From contig NC_082692.2 of NCBI RefSeq assembly GCF_949987515.2, positions 89,351,488-89,415,487 on the forward strand: DNA of 64,000 bases. Reading direction: 5' to 3'. Below are positions 48,978 through 60,400 of this stretch, piece by piece. Every line of letters starts with the position of its first letter. Within the stretch, counting starts at the first letter, position 1. Below the pieces are notes generated by a model, which was given only the letters and a program-made list of their open reading frames with translations, did no database searches and was not told where the DNA came from. Source of the stretch: Delphinus delphis (taxonomy: Eukaryota > Chordata > Mammalia > Artiodactyla > Delphinidae). The position numbers were made by a program, and so were the translations under genes.

Positions 48978-49135
48978 ATTTTGCTGTTTTTCTTAAAAGT
49001 CTGTGTCTCTTAAAAGATGGCAAGACCTCAAGGGTAGAAATGAAGGGTTTTAGATTCACTACTAACACCAAAGTACCTAATGTCTGGCAGAGAATAAGTA
49101 TAAATAAATAAATATTTCTTGAAAAAATATAAATT
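48560..49135 (+). mobile_element. L2 LINE fragment with internal (GT)n
   Basis: CTCTTTGCCTGGCTAAAGCATACTCATTTTTCAAGCC, described by its 'GCCTGGCTAAAGCATAC' core, and GTTCAAAAATACTACTTGAA follow the L2 3' region. After the GT run, TGTCTCTTAAAAGATGGCAAG and AATAAATAAATATTTCTTGAA complete the L2 end. Confidence 0.65.
48940..48975. repeat. (GT)n microsatellite
   Basis: About 17 uninterrupted GT units inside the L2 fragment. Confidence 0.95.
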
Positions 49136-50403
49136 AATGAATGGATATAGTGTATAATTTCACTTAAATATAAGGGGTTAAGAGCTTAGAACCTGTGGTG
49201 TCAAAGAGAATGCAAAGATGATGTAAGATATGACAGAATTTCTGGTAGGACACTGTCAAATCAGCATAGCATATTGACCTGAATATTGTTTATTTTCTTT
49301 TTGATTTTTATTCCTAGATTAAATTTGAAAGCATTTAACTTGGATTTTATAAAGACTTAAATTTGAATATGGTCCCTGGGGTTTAAGTTGAAGTAACTAG
49401 TAACAGAAAGAAATTAAAGATTTTTACAATTTAAAAATATATCAGGAAATGATCAAAAAAAAATTTTTTTTACTAGACTTACACTTAAAATCCACATGCT
49501 TCCAAGAGATATTTGAAGTTGCAAGACAATATATTTACACTAAGTTAAAAGTTTCCAAAGGGTCCTATCATTTGATATAAAATAATTTTATCAAATGTGA
49601 CCTACGTGAGTTTATTCTATACTTTTTTGAGATTATGAGCTTTATGAGCTGCTTACTAGATTTCACTTTTGGAGTAAAGGCTGAACAAACACTTTATCTT
49701 GATTTCATTTATCACTGGAAAGCTTAAATGTCAAAATAAATTAGAGAAAATTGTGATGTGATCACAAAGGAAATGTATGTCTCATACTTGAAAGATAATA
49801 CTTCCAGAAATTGAGTTCCAGCAGAAATTTTATACCACAATATTAATTTTAGTTCTAGTAACAATAGGAAAATAATGTTTCCCAATGAATATATTCTCAA
49901 GATATTGAGAATAATACTGATTAAAAAAAAACACTTAAAAATCCATGAAATGTATAAAATCACTGTTAATATATATAAGAGTAATATTTTACCTTTTTCC
50001 TAATGGTGTAAAATCAAAAATAAAAGTCACCAACAGAATTGTGGGAGTTGATTTAACATGTTTTTAAACCTCTCTAACATTTCAAAAAGAACTGAATTTA
50101 AAATTATACTCATGAAAGTTTTAATCCACATAGAATACATTCAATTGAATTGTACTCCAGCCCATAAACTACTACAGCAAATGACATGTATTTCTGAGGT
50201 ATGAATTGAAATTATGGAAATATGAGCTGAAATTATGGAAATTTACAAACTACACATATATATATATAAAGTAGACCTTTAGGTTGCTTTATTTAGGTTA
50301 ATATTTTAATATCAACTTGAATGAATATGCAACAATTCATACATACTTTACAATATGCATGTTTGTATATCTGTCATTTCATGACATTTTTTTTTTCTTT
50401 CAG
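49136..50403. other. End of upstream intron; 21-bp tandem duplication near the acceptor
   Basis: AT-rich intronic sequence. The two 21-nt units at 50201-50221 and 50222-50242 (ATGARYTGAAATTATGGAAAT) differ at two positions. The acceptor tract TTTTTTTTTTCTTTCAG ends at 50403. A TGAC branch-point candidate has its A at 50384, about 19 nt upstream of the AG. No other exon was recognised. Confidence 0.55.
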
Positions 50404-50469
50404 ACTGGAAGATAGACATTTTCTTTCCGGCTGATTGTATGGGAGAAATTTTGACCTCAGAAAGTGGAA
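50404..50469 (+). other. CNTN6: CNTN6 5'UTR, 3' end (start-codon exon)
   Basis: Non-coding part of the exon that carries the CNTN6 start codon, from the splice acceptor to the ATG. An upstream ATG at 50439 opens a frame, out of phase with the main one, that has no stop before the exon ends and overlaps the main start. Its context is weak (T at -3, G at +4), so scanning ribosomes would often pass it. The acceptor shows that at least one further 5'UTR exon exists upstream. I could not place that exon. Confidence 0.8.
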
Positions 50470-50524
50470 ATGAGGTTGCTTTGGAAATTGGTAATTCTGC
50501 TGACACTCATAAATACTTATGCAG
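50470..50524 (+). CDS. CNTN6: Contactin-6 (CNTN6/NB-3), first coding exon: signal peptide
   Basis: This exon encodes the first 18 residues plus one base of the next codon, MRLLWKLVILLTLINTYA then G. The peptide has a positively charged start, a Leu/Ile/Val-rich core and a small residue at the end, a textbook signal peptide. It closely matches the remembered start of mammalian CNTN6 (MRLLWKLVILLPLINSSAG), with a few substitutions near the cleavage site. The mature protein has six Ig and four fibronectin-III domains and a GPI anchor, sits on neuronal surfaces and is implicated in neurite growth and Notch-related signalling. The G at -3 of the ATG gives a reasonable start context. The exon ends at the donor GTAAAG in phase 1. 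The rest of the gene lies beyond what I can identify here, so this entry is partial. Confidence 0.88.
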
Positions 50525-51029
50525 GTAAAGTGTTCTATTATTATGAGTTTTGTTCGATAATCTATTGGCATTTTATTTTTTTCTGCAGGGGAAGCAATTT
50601 TCAAATACAAAATACTTATGTTATTTAAATGACTAAAATGATAAAACTTTGAAGGTAATCTCTATGGCTAATATAGAGAGTTTAATCCTTAAAAAATAAA
50701 TCAAGTGCCACTTTTAACAGAACTAAGATTATTTCAATTATAAATTGTCACATGAAATTTTTATAGTAAAAAATGTGATTAAGTAATTTTCTTATCAATA
50801 AACAATGAAGAATATTTCTTTTTTATTTCCTTTAGAGTGGTCTTTAAAAATTAAAATAGAAATGTATATTTCCCCTCAAATTTAGAATTCGGTATGGATA
50901 AAAAAAAGCTATATTGGTATAGAAGAAAAAGTAATATAGAATTTCACATCAGAAGTAGAATAACTTTAGAAATATTTTTCTTTGCATTTCAATGATATAT
51001 CCTTTCACTCAACTAAAATATATTAAGTC
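50525..51029. other. CNTN6 intron, no other feature seen
   Basis: Starts with the GTAAAG donor. AT-rich sequence without a recognised repeat. Confidence 0.5.
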
Positions 51030-51560
51030 TGTGTATCAGTTAGCTTTTGCCATGTAATAAACCATCCCACATCTGAATGGATTAAAATAACAAATTACCA
51101 TGTATTTAGTTAAGTCTGTAGGTTGGCAATTTTAAATGCGATCAACTAAGCTATTCTTTTGATTTTGCCTGAGTACTTTACATCTGTGGTTAGCTACTGG
51201 GTCACATCTGGGATCTGGCTAGTCTAGGATATTCTCAGCTGAGACCACTGGGCTGTCTCTGCTCTGGGCCAAAGGTTCTTTCATCCTTTGTGAGTCTGGC
51301 CTCCTTCACATAGTGCCTGCTCAGAGTTCCAAGAGAAATCAGAAGTATGCAAGTTTTTTTAATGTCAAGGCTTGTTAACTAACACAATGTCATTTCTGCT
51401 GCATTCTTTTAACAATTCCAAGTCACATAATCAGTCCAGATTCAAGAGATATGAAAATATCCTGCATCTCTTGATAGAAAAGCCACAAAGTTACACTGTA
51501 AAGGGGCATGGAAACAGTAAAGGGGATACTAGTAGCTGTATTTGTACATAATCAACCATA
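51030..51560. mobile_element. Old interspersed repeat, family not named
   Basis: GTATCAGTTAGCTTTTGCCATGTAATAAACCA, described by its 'TTAGCTTTTGCCATGTAA' core, followed by GGATTAAAATAACAA, GGGTCACATCTGGGATCTGG and TTTCTGCTGCATTCTTT follow a common mammalian repeat consensus ('tagctattgctgcataacaaa...'). I recognise the pattern but cannot fix the family name or orientation. Confidence 0.5.
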
Positions 51561-53038
51561 GTCTATTAAGAACACAGAATTCTGTTCTGAATTTTCAAGC
51601 TTACCTATGTGAGTTGCCACAGAGCATGGATATTGTCCGGGTCATTTGATTGCCAGAGCAGCTCTTCTATTACAACACACTGCTTCCCATCAACTGTGGT
51701 AGTGGATACTATTGAAGTTTCCAATGTTCATGACAAAGCCCTAATATATTGGGAGAAACACAGGAACAAACATAGTAACTTACAAGCCAGAAACACAGTA
51801 ATTGTAAGAGACAAATATTTAATGACAATTCTAAGAAGTGGAAAGATTTCTAATCTTAAAAGCTATGAGAAGGCTAAAATATGCAGAAAACAACTATTAG
51901 AATCAGAAAACCATTTAAATAAAAGTATTTTTACTACTAGAGAATCTAGTGGCTAGAAGTGCTACAGCCATATCATGTTTATTCAAAGTTATAACATTAT
52001 TTTGATTCATGTCACTTCTAACTCTCTGTAACAAAGAATTAGAGTTAAATAACAATATTTTTTTTGTAATAGATGAAAAAAAAAGGCTGCATCAAGGTGC
52101 CCCCAAATTATACATATGTGAATAAAAATTATATTTCTACCCTCAAGTTTCAGCTTCCCGTCAAAATTTAATATTAACAGTTTGCCCTTTAAATATCTAT
52201 ATTGAATCAACACAGTATCTCTAGAAGAACTTTTATGGTAAAAAAAATAAATTATCATTTTCAGAGCACATATCAGATCTGAAAAATCCTCCAGTTCTTC
52301 TGTTAACTTTTATTTATTGAAACCGTATGTGATTCAACATGTCTTTTTGCTTTATCCTAAAGGGAAAAATAATCATATATCCTTGGTGTACAATTTTCTT
52401 GTGAAAGAACAGATTGGATCTTTTTTTGTAAGCCATAGCTATTTAAATAAGATAATCTGAGCTAAACATTGCCCCAGAGGTAAGGATGCTGATAATGATA
52501 TACACAAGAGAGTATTACTTTAAATCTGCTTGGTTTTTTTAGAGATTTCATGGTATGTCTCCCTACTTGCAGATACTATGCTAGTTTAGAAAATTAGATT
52601 CTCTAATGATATACTACTCTTTCTATGTGTATATGTAATATCTTCTTTGTTTTTCTAAAACTTGCCTTTGATTCATTCTGAAAGGCCAGCAAATCTTTCA
52701 CAATTATGTGCTTTTTCCTTCCTATTTTTACGGTTACAGTCTTTTCAAAATGTTAACATTTTAAATCTCTCCACGCTCTAAATTAAAATTTAAAATTTTG
52801 CCCCCAATCTCTTCTGTTTTTCTTCTTCTTCTTTTTTTTTTTTAAATTAACTTTACTTCATCTAACTCCTTTACTATGAACATTGGCCTTTAGGCTTTTA
52901 CCATGAACCATAATCTACCCAGGCACACTTTATGGTTCTGGAACATTTTTGAAGTTATGGGTATTTAAAAGTTCTATTGTTCTATTTTAATATTTTTAAA
53001 ATATTATGAGAAAACCATTTAATTAAGAAACATGATTG
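51561..53038. other. CNTN6 intron; no gene seen
   Basis: An open frame of 115 codons at 51609-51956 has no family resemblance and no matching splice phase with CNTN6. The rest is AT-rich. Confidence 0.4.
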
Positions 53039-53281
53039 CTAATTATATACCTTTTTTTTTTTTTTTTTTTTCTTTTGTGGTACGCGGGCCTCTAACTGCT
53101 GTGGCCTCTCCTGTTGCGGAGCACAGGCTCCGGACACGCAGGCCCAGCAGCCATGGCTCACGGGCCCAGCCGCTCCGCGGCATGTGGGATCCTCCCGGAC
53201 CGGGGCACGAACCCGTGTCCTCTGCATCAGCAGGCGGACTCTCAACCACTGAGCCACCAGGGAAGCCCACTAATTAAATAC
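53039..53281 (-). mobile_element. CHR-type cetacean SINE with diverged target-site duplication
   Basis: A poly-T tail at 53052 leads to GTGGTACGCGGGCC and ends in CCACCAGGGAAGCCC at 53268. The flanks CTAATTATATAC (53039-53050) and CTAATTAAATAC (53270-53281) differ at one base. The CpG-rich body suggests a fairly recent insertion. Confidence 0.94.
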
Positions 53282-53304
53282 TTTTTAATTATTTCATTAA
53301 TGTG

Positions 53305-53800
53305 TGTGGTAGGCTAAATAACTGCCCCCAAGGATCTAGGACCTAATGTCTGGATCTTGTGACTTTTACATTAAGTAGCAAAATGGATTTTGCAGATGTG
53401 ACTAAGTTAAAGATATTGAGATGGATAGTTTATCCTGGAATAACTGAGTGGGAAATCACAAACGCCCTTGTAAGAAGGTGGCAAAGGGGGATTTGTCACA
53501 GAGCAGAAGGCAATGTGATAAAAGAGGAGAGAGAGATTTGAAGATACTATGCTGCTGGCCTTAAGTATATAGGAAGGGACCATAAGCCAAGAAATGAGAG
53601 AAATGAAGCTCTAGAAGCTGGAAAAGACAAGGAAACAGATGTTTTCTCTTTTGGAGGGAGTATGGCCCTGTGGATACATTGGTTTCCACCCTGTGAAACT
53701 CATTTTGGACTTGGGACTGCCAGAACTGTGAGAAAATAAATGCGTGTTGTTCTAAGCCACCAAGTTGTAATTTTTAGAGAAGCCATAGGAAACTAACGCA
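53305..53800 (+). mobile_element. MLT1-type solo LTR (ERVL-MaLR)
   Basis: The 496-bp LTR runs from TGTGGTAGGCTAAATAACTG to GGAAACTAACGCA. GATTTTGCAGATGTGACTAAG, CATAAGCCAAGAAATGAGAG, AGAAGCTGGAAAAGACAAGG and AACTGTGAGAAAATAAATGC are landmark MLT1-type segments, the last with the polyadenylation signal AATAAA. The 5-bp flanks are ATGTG (53300-53304) and ACGTG (53801-53805), a duplication with one change. No internal retroviral region is attached. Confidence 0.8.
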
Positions 53801-53805
53801 ACGTG

Positions 53806-53920
53806 TTTTTTCCTCACTAACCTTTAAGTTCCAGGAGAGCTGGGCCTCTATCTTCCCGGCACTTGGTAGGGATTCCGTAAATACTTGTGGAATGAACGAA
53901 TGAATGAATTAGTTCCAATG
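53806..53920 (+). mobile_element. L2 LINE 3' end
   Basis: GTTCCAGGAGAGCTGGGCCTC, GGCACTTGGTAGGGATTCCG and a GAATGAACGAATGAATGAA end follow the L2 terminus in forward orientation. Confidence 0.65.
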
Positions 53921-54109
53921 CATTGGTCCTATTTGGATTATCATCAAGTAGAAAAGGTTTAGTCATATAATTTCCTCTGAGGAATAATTGTTCCGGTGTA
54001 TCCCTGTACGACTGCCCCTATGTTATGTTATTATCATAGAATTTTAGAGATGAAACTCTAGTAACATTTGAAAGTTTCGAACTATGTCCTATTTGAAAGT
54101 AAATTTCAG

Positions 54110-54350
54110 GAGAGCAGAGATTTCCATCTGTTTTATTCTCTGCTGTTTCTCCATTGCCTAGTATATGGTTTGTAGATATTTATCAAATTAATTAAATAAA
54201 GCAATTCCATTCAATTCAACAGATAGTTTTAGTACCTTAGATGTGCCGGGCACTGAGCTAGATATTGACCTTCACCAATAAGAGGGCTATGGTCCCTGTC
54301 CTCTTCAGCCTAAAAATGGAAACAAACAAGTAAGTCAACAATTGCAATAG
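54110..54350. mobile_element. Two L2 fragments, head to head
   Basis: About 54110-54200 follows L2 forward (CATTGCCTAGTATATGG, TATTTATCAAATTAATTAA). About 54205-54350 follows L2 in reverse (CAATTCAACAGATAGTTTTAG, GTGCCGGGCACTGAGCTAG). The two lie end to end in opposite orientation. Confidence 0.55.
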
Positions 54351-56977
54351 AGAAAGTACAACTTGCTATTTGAAAAACATAGTAGGGAGCATATAACATG
54401 GAAATGTTCTAAGAGGACATCTGCTGTTTTTGTCAACCCTCAATCCATTTCTGCTTCCTCTGATAAAGAATATTTGACTTTTATTGGGAAACCAATCTTT
54501 CCTATCAGTCTCTGTAGTTTGAATGAGATTGGTATAACCTCATGATCAGCCAATTGGCATATTCCATCCTCCCTCACCATACTATTTGGTTCAGGATATA
54601 TTATATCCAAACAAATCCCTGGGCTTTTGCTAAATTAAAATGACAGAAAGACATTGCATCTGTGCTGTTCTAGTTAGTATAAAGATGTACCAAGGACTGC
54701 TATGAAGGAAGAGTTGGCCTGGAAATGAAATTCACACAGAGGCAGAACAATCCAAGGGAAGAAAGGCACAATTTCTTAACTTTATCTTTTGAACTTTAAG
54801 CAATATAAACCAATAAGGTGCCCTTTTCCTATTTTAGGCCAATTTCCATTGAAATTCTGTCCCTTGTGATGGAAAGAATCTTGTCTAATACAGGTTTAAA
54901 AATTGTTTTTAACGTATGTTAGTGAACATTAGTGAAGGAGTTAGATTAGAAATAGAATTCCACTTGAGATAGATATCTACTCCCTGCTGGGAATGAGGAA
55001 TAGAGAAAATAAAGGAATGGAGAAAAGGCACAATATTGCCTGGAAGGATAAAAAGCATCAAGAGGCTTAATATAGACTCAGAAGGTTGATTTTCAGCCCC
55101 CAAATTACTGAACCATCTATGTCTCAGGGTTGGAAAAAACATAACATTAATGGGGTAATTGGAGACCACATTGATCAATGGAGGAAAACCGACAACTCTG
55201 TTTTCTTTTCTTGTAGCCAAGAAAGTTTTCATGAAGTACGGTAAGTTTTCATGAAAAAATATTTTATGCTTAAGTAAATAGTAAATGAAGTGGCTGGAAC
55301 AAATCTGTAGGGTATAGCAGAAGCTAAAAAAATCATGTAGGATCAGATTTTGTTGATGTTAGAATGTCACATGCGTAGGAAACCCAAGGTTTACCGATGT
55401 GGTTAAGTGTTAAATTTTCCAATGGTGAAAAAAAGGCTCAGAATGTACTATATGTTATTATTCATTTAAGTCTTTCATCTCACTATGATTTTCATATAAT
55501 ATTTGATAAATTATAGACAGATTTCACAATTTAAGTCCAAATCTTTAAAAATTTGATATTTTTTTTAAATACTAAATACTTGATTAGCAAGGTAAAAGTA
55601 ATAATCAGCTAAATCTTGTGCTATATATGTTATGAGTTATCCAGGCTTAGAGATGGCACAAGTTTAAACCCAGAACCTCATAAAAACTCTGCTGTCCTTA
55701 AGAGTAGTGTTAATGAAGGTCAAATGGCTGGTATTTTAGACTCAAACCTAATAGGAAATAGCAAACATCACTAGTTATAAGGGATTTAATAATATCATCT
55801 TAAGAATTTCCGCCTAATAAATTCTCTTTTAACTTTGTTCCTTTAAGAAAATATTAAAGCTTAAATGGTAGTTTTTTAAACAACACATTTGGTTCATAAA
55901 TATATGTGGCTCATTTGTGTGCCATTTGTATTTCTTTTCCTATGGCCAAACACTTTTGTCCATATCTTGTAAAACTATGACTGAACATCTCTTTGGTTAG
56001 TCCTGAAGAAGTACTGCTTATGCAGTATGAGACTCAGTTTTTCCAGAGAGAAACTGAATAATTCAAGGACGTGAACAGGAAGCTAGTCACATTTATTGGC
56101 AAAGCAGGATTAAAGGCCTCCTGTAGGCATGTAACTATTGTATTATGTCATCAGGCCCTAATGAGCCACTTTCTCTCACTGTATTAATTACTCTTGAGGA
56201 ACAAACTGAGACTAAAATTATAAGATGTTGTTCCTGCCACTATTTTTATGTAATATCTACTGATAAATGTAGTTATATTATTTTCAAAACTACTCCAGAG
56301 TAAATGATTCTTAAAACTTGAATCAATTTGTTTCTAGGGATTATAACAATGAAGAAAAAAAAAAAAAAAAAACTGTTTTGTTAGTGTTTTTGCACAGCAT
56401 CCCATTTTACAAATGGAGTAGCCTTAACGTGAATCTGGAGAAAATGTACCTTCTTCTAAATACTCACAATCAGCGGTCTGTGATAAGGGGACATTGAAAA
56501 GTATGTATGACTGCTTGAATTTTACTCTATTTCAAACATAGTTTCTATTGAACTGAGAACCAGAGTAATTGAACTAGCTGACAAAGAAAGCCACAAGAAT
56601 GGAAACATGCACTGTGACCAAGATTTCTTCAAAGAAGACGATGTTTCACACAGCAAATCCATGAAAATTGGCAGGTGTAATAAACCTGCTTTACTTAAGG
56701 ATCCCAGAAGCACATAATGGATATTCCTTTGGGTCAGAGTGTGATAAATATTGAGTACATCACAACCCACACTCTGCCTACAGTCTTGTTCAGATTTATT
56801 GTTAGCATAATAGCGCCTTTAGGAATGGAACACCAGGCTATATTCTTAAGTCAAGTCACGTCTTTGCAATTTCTACTGGAGACGGTCCAATTAACAAATG
56901 CTGAAAATCCATTTTTATGCAATGCCTACTAATAAAGGTAGCTATATGATAATCAAATCTTTTTCAAAAGTAATTGA
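54351..56977. other. CNTN6 intron; no confirmed exon
   Basis: No recognised repeat apart from an A-run at about 56354-56371. The only exon-like structure is the 24-nt candidate at 55217-55240, listed separately. A diverged repeat of about 36 nt (TTTTTATG.AAT..CTACT.ATAAA.GTAG) occurs near 56244 and again near 56911. Confidence 0.4.
55217..55240 (+). other. Candidate 24-nt microexon in CNTN6 intron
   Basis: The stretch starts after the pyrimidine tract TGTTTTCTTTTCTTGTAG and ends at a perfect GTAAGT donor. Its length of 24 is a multiple of three. Joined in phase 1 to the signal-peptide exon it would add eight residues (AKKVFMKY) without a stop, leaving the downstream frame unchanged. Against it, the AAGTTTTCATGAA text in the candidate is repeated directly after the donor, so the layout could be chance from a small duplication. 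No known CNTN6 isoform supports it as far as I recall. Confidence 0.2.
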
Positions 56978-57409
56978 TTCTTTAAAAAAATATTTTTAAA
57001 CATCTTTATTGCAGTATAATTGCTTTGCAATGGTGTGTTAGTTTCTGCTTTATAACAAAGTGAAACAGTTATACATATACAGATGTCCCCATATCTCTTC
57101 CCTCTTGCATCTCCCTCCCTCCCACCCTCCCTATCCCACCCCTCTAGGTGGTCTCAAAGCACCGAGCTGATCTCCCTGTGCTGTGCGGCTGCTTCTCACT
57201 AGCTGTCTATTTTATGTTTGGTAGTGTATATATGTCCACGCCACTCTCTCACTTTGTCCCAGTATATCCTTCCCCCTCCCCGTATCCTCAAGTCCATTCT
57301 CTAGTAGGTCTGCGTCTTTATTCCCGTCTTGCCGCTAGGTTCTTCACAACTTTTTACTTTATTTTTTTTTGGTTCCATATATATGTGTTAGCGTACAGTA
57401 TTTGTTTTT

Positions 57410-60400
57410 CTATTTCTGACTTACTTCACTCTGTATGACAGACTTTAGGTCCATCCACCTCACTACAAATAACTCAATTTTGTTTCTTTTTATGGCTGAG
57501 TAATATTCCATTGTATATATGTGCCACAGCTTCTTTATCCATTCATCTGTTGATGGACACTTAGGTTGCTTCCATGTGCTGGCTATTGTAAATAGAGCTG
57601 CAATGAACATTTTGGTACATGACTCTTTTAGAATTATGGTTTTCTCAGGGTACATGCCCAGTAGTGGGATTGCTGGGTCGTATGGTAGAGCTATTTTTAG
57701 TTTTTTAAGGAACCTCCATACTGTTCTCTATAGTGGCTATACCATTTCCGCTAACAGTGCAAGAGGGTTCCCTTTTCCCCACACCCTCTCCAGCACTTAT
57801 TGTTGTAGATTTTTTGATGACGGCCATTGTGACCAGTGTGAGAGGATATCTCATTGTAGTTTTGATTTGCATTTCTCTAATGATTAATGATGTTGACATT
57901 ATTTCATATGTTTGTTGGCAATCTGTATATCTTCTTTGGAGAAATGTCTATTTAGCACTTCTGCCCATTTTTGGATTGGGTTGTTTGCTTTTTGATATTG
58001 ATCTGCATGAGCTGCTTCTATATTTTGGAGATTAATCCTTTGTTGGTTGCTTCATTTGCAAATATTTTCTCCCACTCTGAGGGTTGTCTTTTTGTCTTGT
58101 TTATGGTTTCCATTGCTGTGCAAAAGCTTTTAAGATTCATTAGGTCCCATTTGTTTATTTTTGTTTTTATTTCCATTTCTCTAGGAGGTGGGTCAAAAAG
58201 GATCTTGCTGTGATTTATGTCATAGAGTGTTCTGCCTATGTTTTCCTCTAAGAGTTTGATAGTGTCTGGCCTTACATTTAAGTCTTTAATCCATTTTGAG
58301 TTTATTTTTGTGTATGGTGTTAGGGAGTGTTCTAATTTCATTCTTTTACATGTAGCTGTCCAGTTTTCCCAGCACCACTTATTGAAGAGGCTGTCTTTTC
58401 TCCACTATAGATTCTTGCCTCCTTTATCAAAGATAAGCTGGCCATATGTGCATGAGTTTATCTAGGGGCTTTCTGTCCTGTTCCATTGACCTATATTGCT
58501 GTTTTTCTGCCAGTACCATACTGTCTTGATTACTGTAGCTTTGGAGTATACTCTGAAGTCAGGGAACCTGATTCCTCCAGGTCCGTTTTTCTTTCTCAAG
58601 AATGCTTTGGGGCTTCCCTGGTGGCACAGTGGTTGAGAATCTGCCTGCTAATGAAGGGGACAAGGGTTCAAGCCCTGGTCTGGGAAGATCCCACGTGCCG
58701 CGGAGCAACTAGGCCTTGAGCCAAACTACTGAGCCTGCGTGTCTGGAGCCTGTGCTCTGCAACAACAGAGGCCATGATAGTGAGAGGCCCCCACTTGCCA
58801 CAACTAGAGAAAGCCCTTGTACAGAAATGAAGACCCAACATAGCCATAAATAAATAAATAAATAAACAAATAAATAAGCCAAGCATTTGAAGCCCTTTAA
58901 AAAAAAAAAAAAAAAGAATGCTTTGGCTATTCGGGGTCTTTTCTGTTTCCATACAAATTATGAAATTTTTTGTTCTAGTTCTGTGAAAAATGTTAGTGGT
59001 AGCTTGATAGGGATTGCATTGAATCTGTAGATTGCCTGGGGTGGTAGAGTCATTTTCACTATGTTGAGTCTTCCAATCCAAGAACATGGTATATCTCTCC
59101 ATTTATTTGTATCATCTTTAATTTCTTTCATCAGTGTCTTATAATTTTCTGCATACAGGTCTTTTGTCTCCTTAGGTGCGTTTATTCCTAGATATTTTAT
59201 TCTTTTCGTTGCAATGGTAAATGGGAGTGTTTTCTTAATTTCACTTTCAGATTTTTCATCATTAGTGTACAGGAATGCAAGAGGCTTCTGTGCATTACTT
59301 TTGTATCCTGCAACTTTACCAAATTCATTGATTAGCTCTAGTAGTTTTCTGGTTGCATCTTTAGGATTCTCTATGTATAGTATCATGTCATCTGCAAACA
59401 GTGACAGCTTTACTTCTTCTTTTCCGATTTGGATTCCTTATATTTCTTTTTCTTCTCTGACTGCTGTGGCTAAACATTCTAAGACTATGTTGAATAATAG
59501 TGGTGAGAGTGGATAACCTTATCTTGTTCCTGATCTTAGTGGAAATGGTTTCAGTATTTCACCATTAAGGACGATGTTGGCTGTCGGTTTGTCATATATG
59601 GCCTTTATTAGGTTGAGGAAAGTTCCCTCTATGTGTACTTTCTGGTGGGTTTTTATCATAAATGGGTGTTGAATATTGTGAAAACCTTTCTCTGCATCTA
59701 TTGAGATGATCATATGGTTTTTATCCTTCAGTTTGTTAATATGGTGTATCACATTGATTGATTTGCATATATTGAAGAATCCTTGCATTCCTGGGATGAA
59801 CCCCACTTGATCATGCTGTATGATCCTTTTAATGTGCTGTTGGATTCTGTTTGCTAGTATATTGTTGAGGATTTTTGCATCTATGTTCATCAGTATATTG
59901 GCCTGTAGTTTTCTTTCTTTGTTACATCTTTGTCTGGTTTTGCTATAAGGATGATGGTGGCCTCGTAGAATGAGTTTGGGAGTGTTCCTCCCTCTGCTAT
60001 ATTTTGGAAGAGTTTGAGAAGGGTGTTAGCCCTCCTCTAAATGTTAGTTTGCCTGTGAAGCCATCTGGTCCTGGGCTTTTCTTTGTTGGAAGATTTTAAA
60101 TCACAGTTTCAATTTCAGTGCTTCTGATTTGTCTGTTCATATTTTCTATTTCTTCGTGGTTCAGTCTCAGAAGGCTGTGCATTTCTAAGAATTTGTCCAT
60201 TTCTTCCAGGTTGTCCATTTTATTGGCATATAGTTGCTTGTAGTAATCTCTCATGATCCTTTGTATCTCTGCACTGTCAGTTGTTACTTCTCCTTTTTCA
60301 TTTCTAATTCTATTGATTTGAGTCTCCTCCCTTTTATTCTTGATGAGTCTGGCTAATGGCTTATCAATTTTGTTTATCTTCTCAAAGAACCAGCTTTTAG

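Noticed and set aside
1..50403. Placement of the non-coding first exon and promoter of CNTN6
   Set aside because: No CpG island or other promoter-like signature was found upstream, and a non-coding exon cannot be recognised from sequence alone.
51609..51956. 115-codon open frame as a further CNTN6 exon
   Set aside because: The translation shows no Ig-domain features, and the frame and phase do not fit the donor at 50524.
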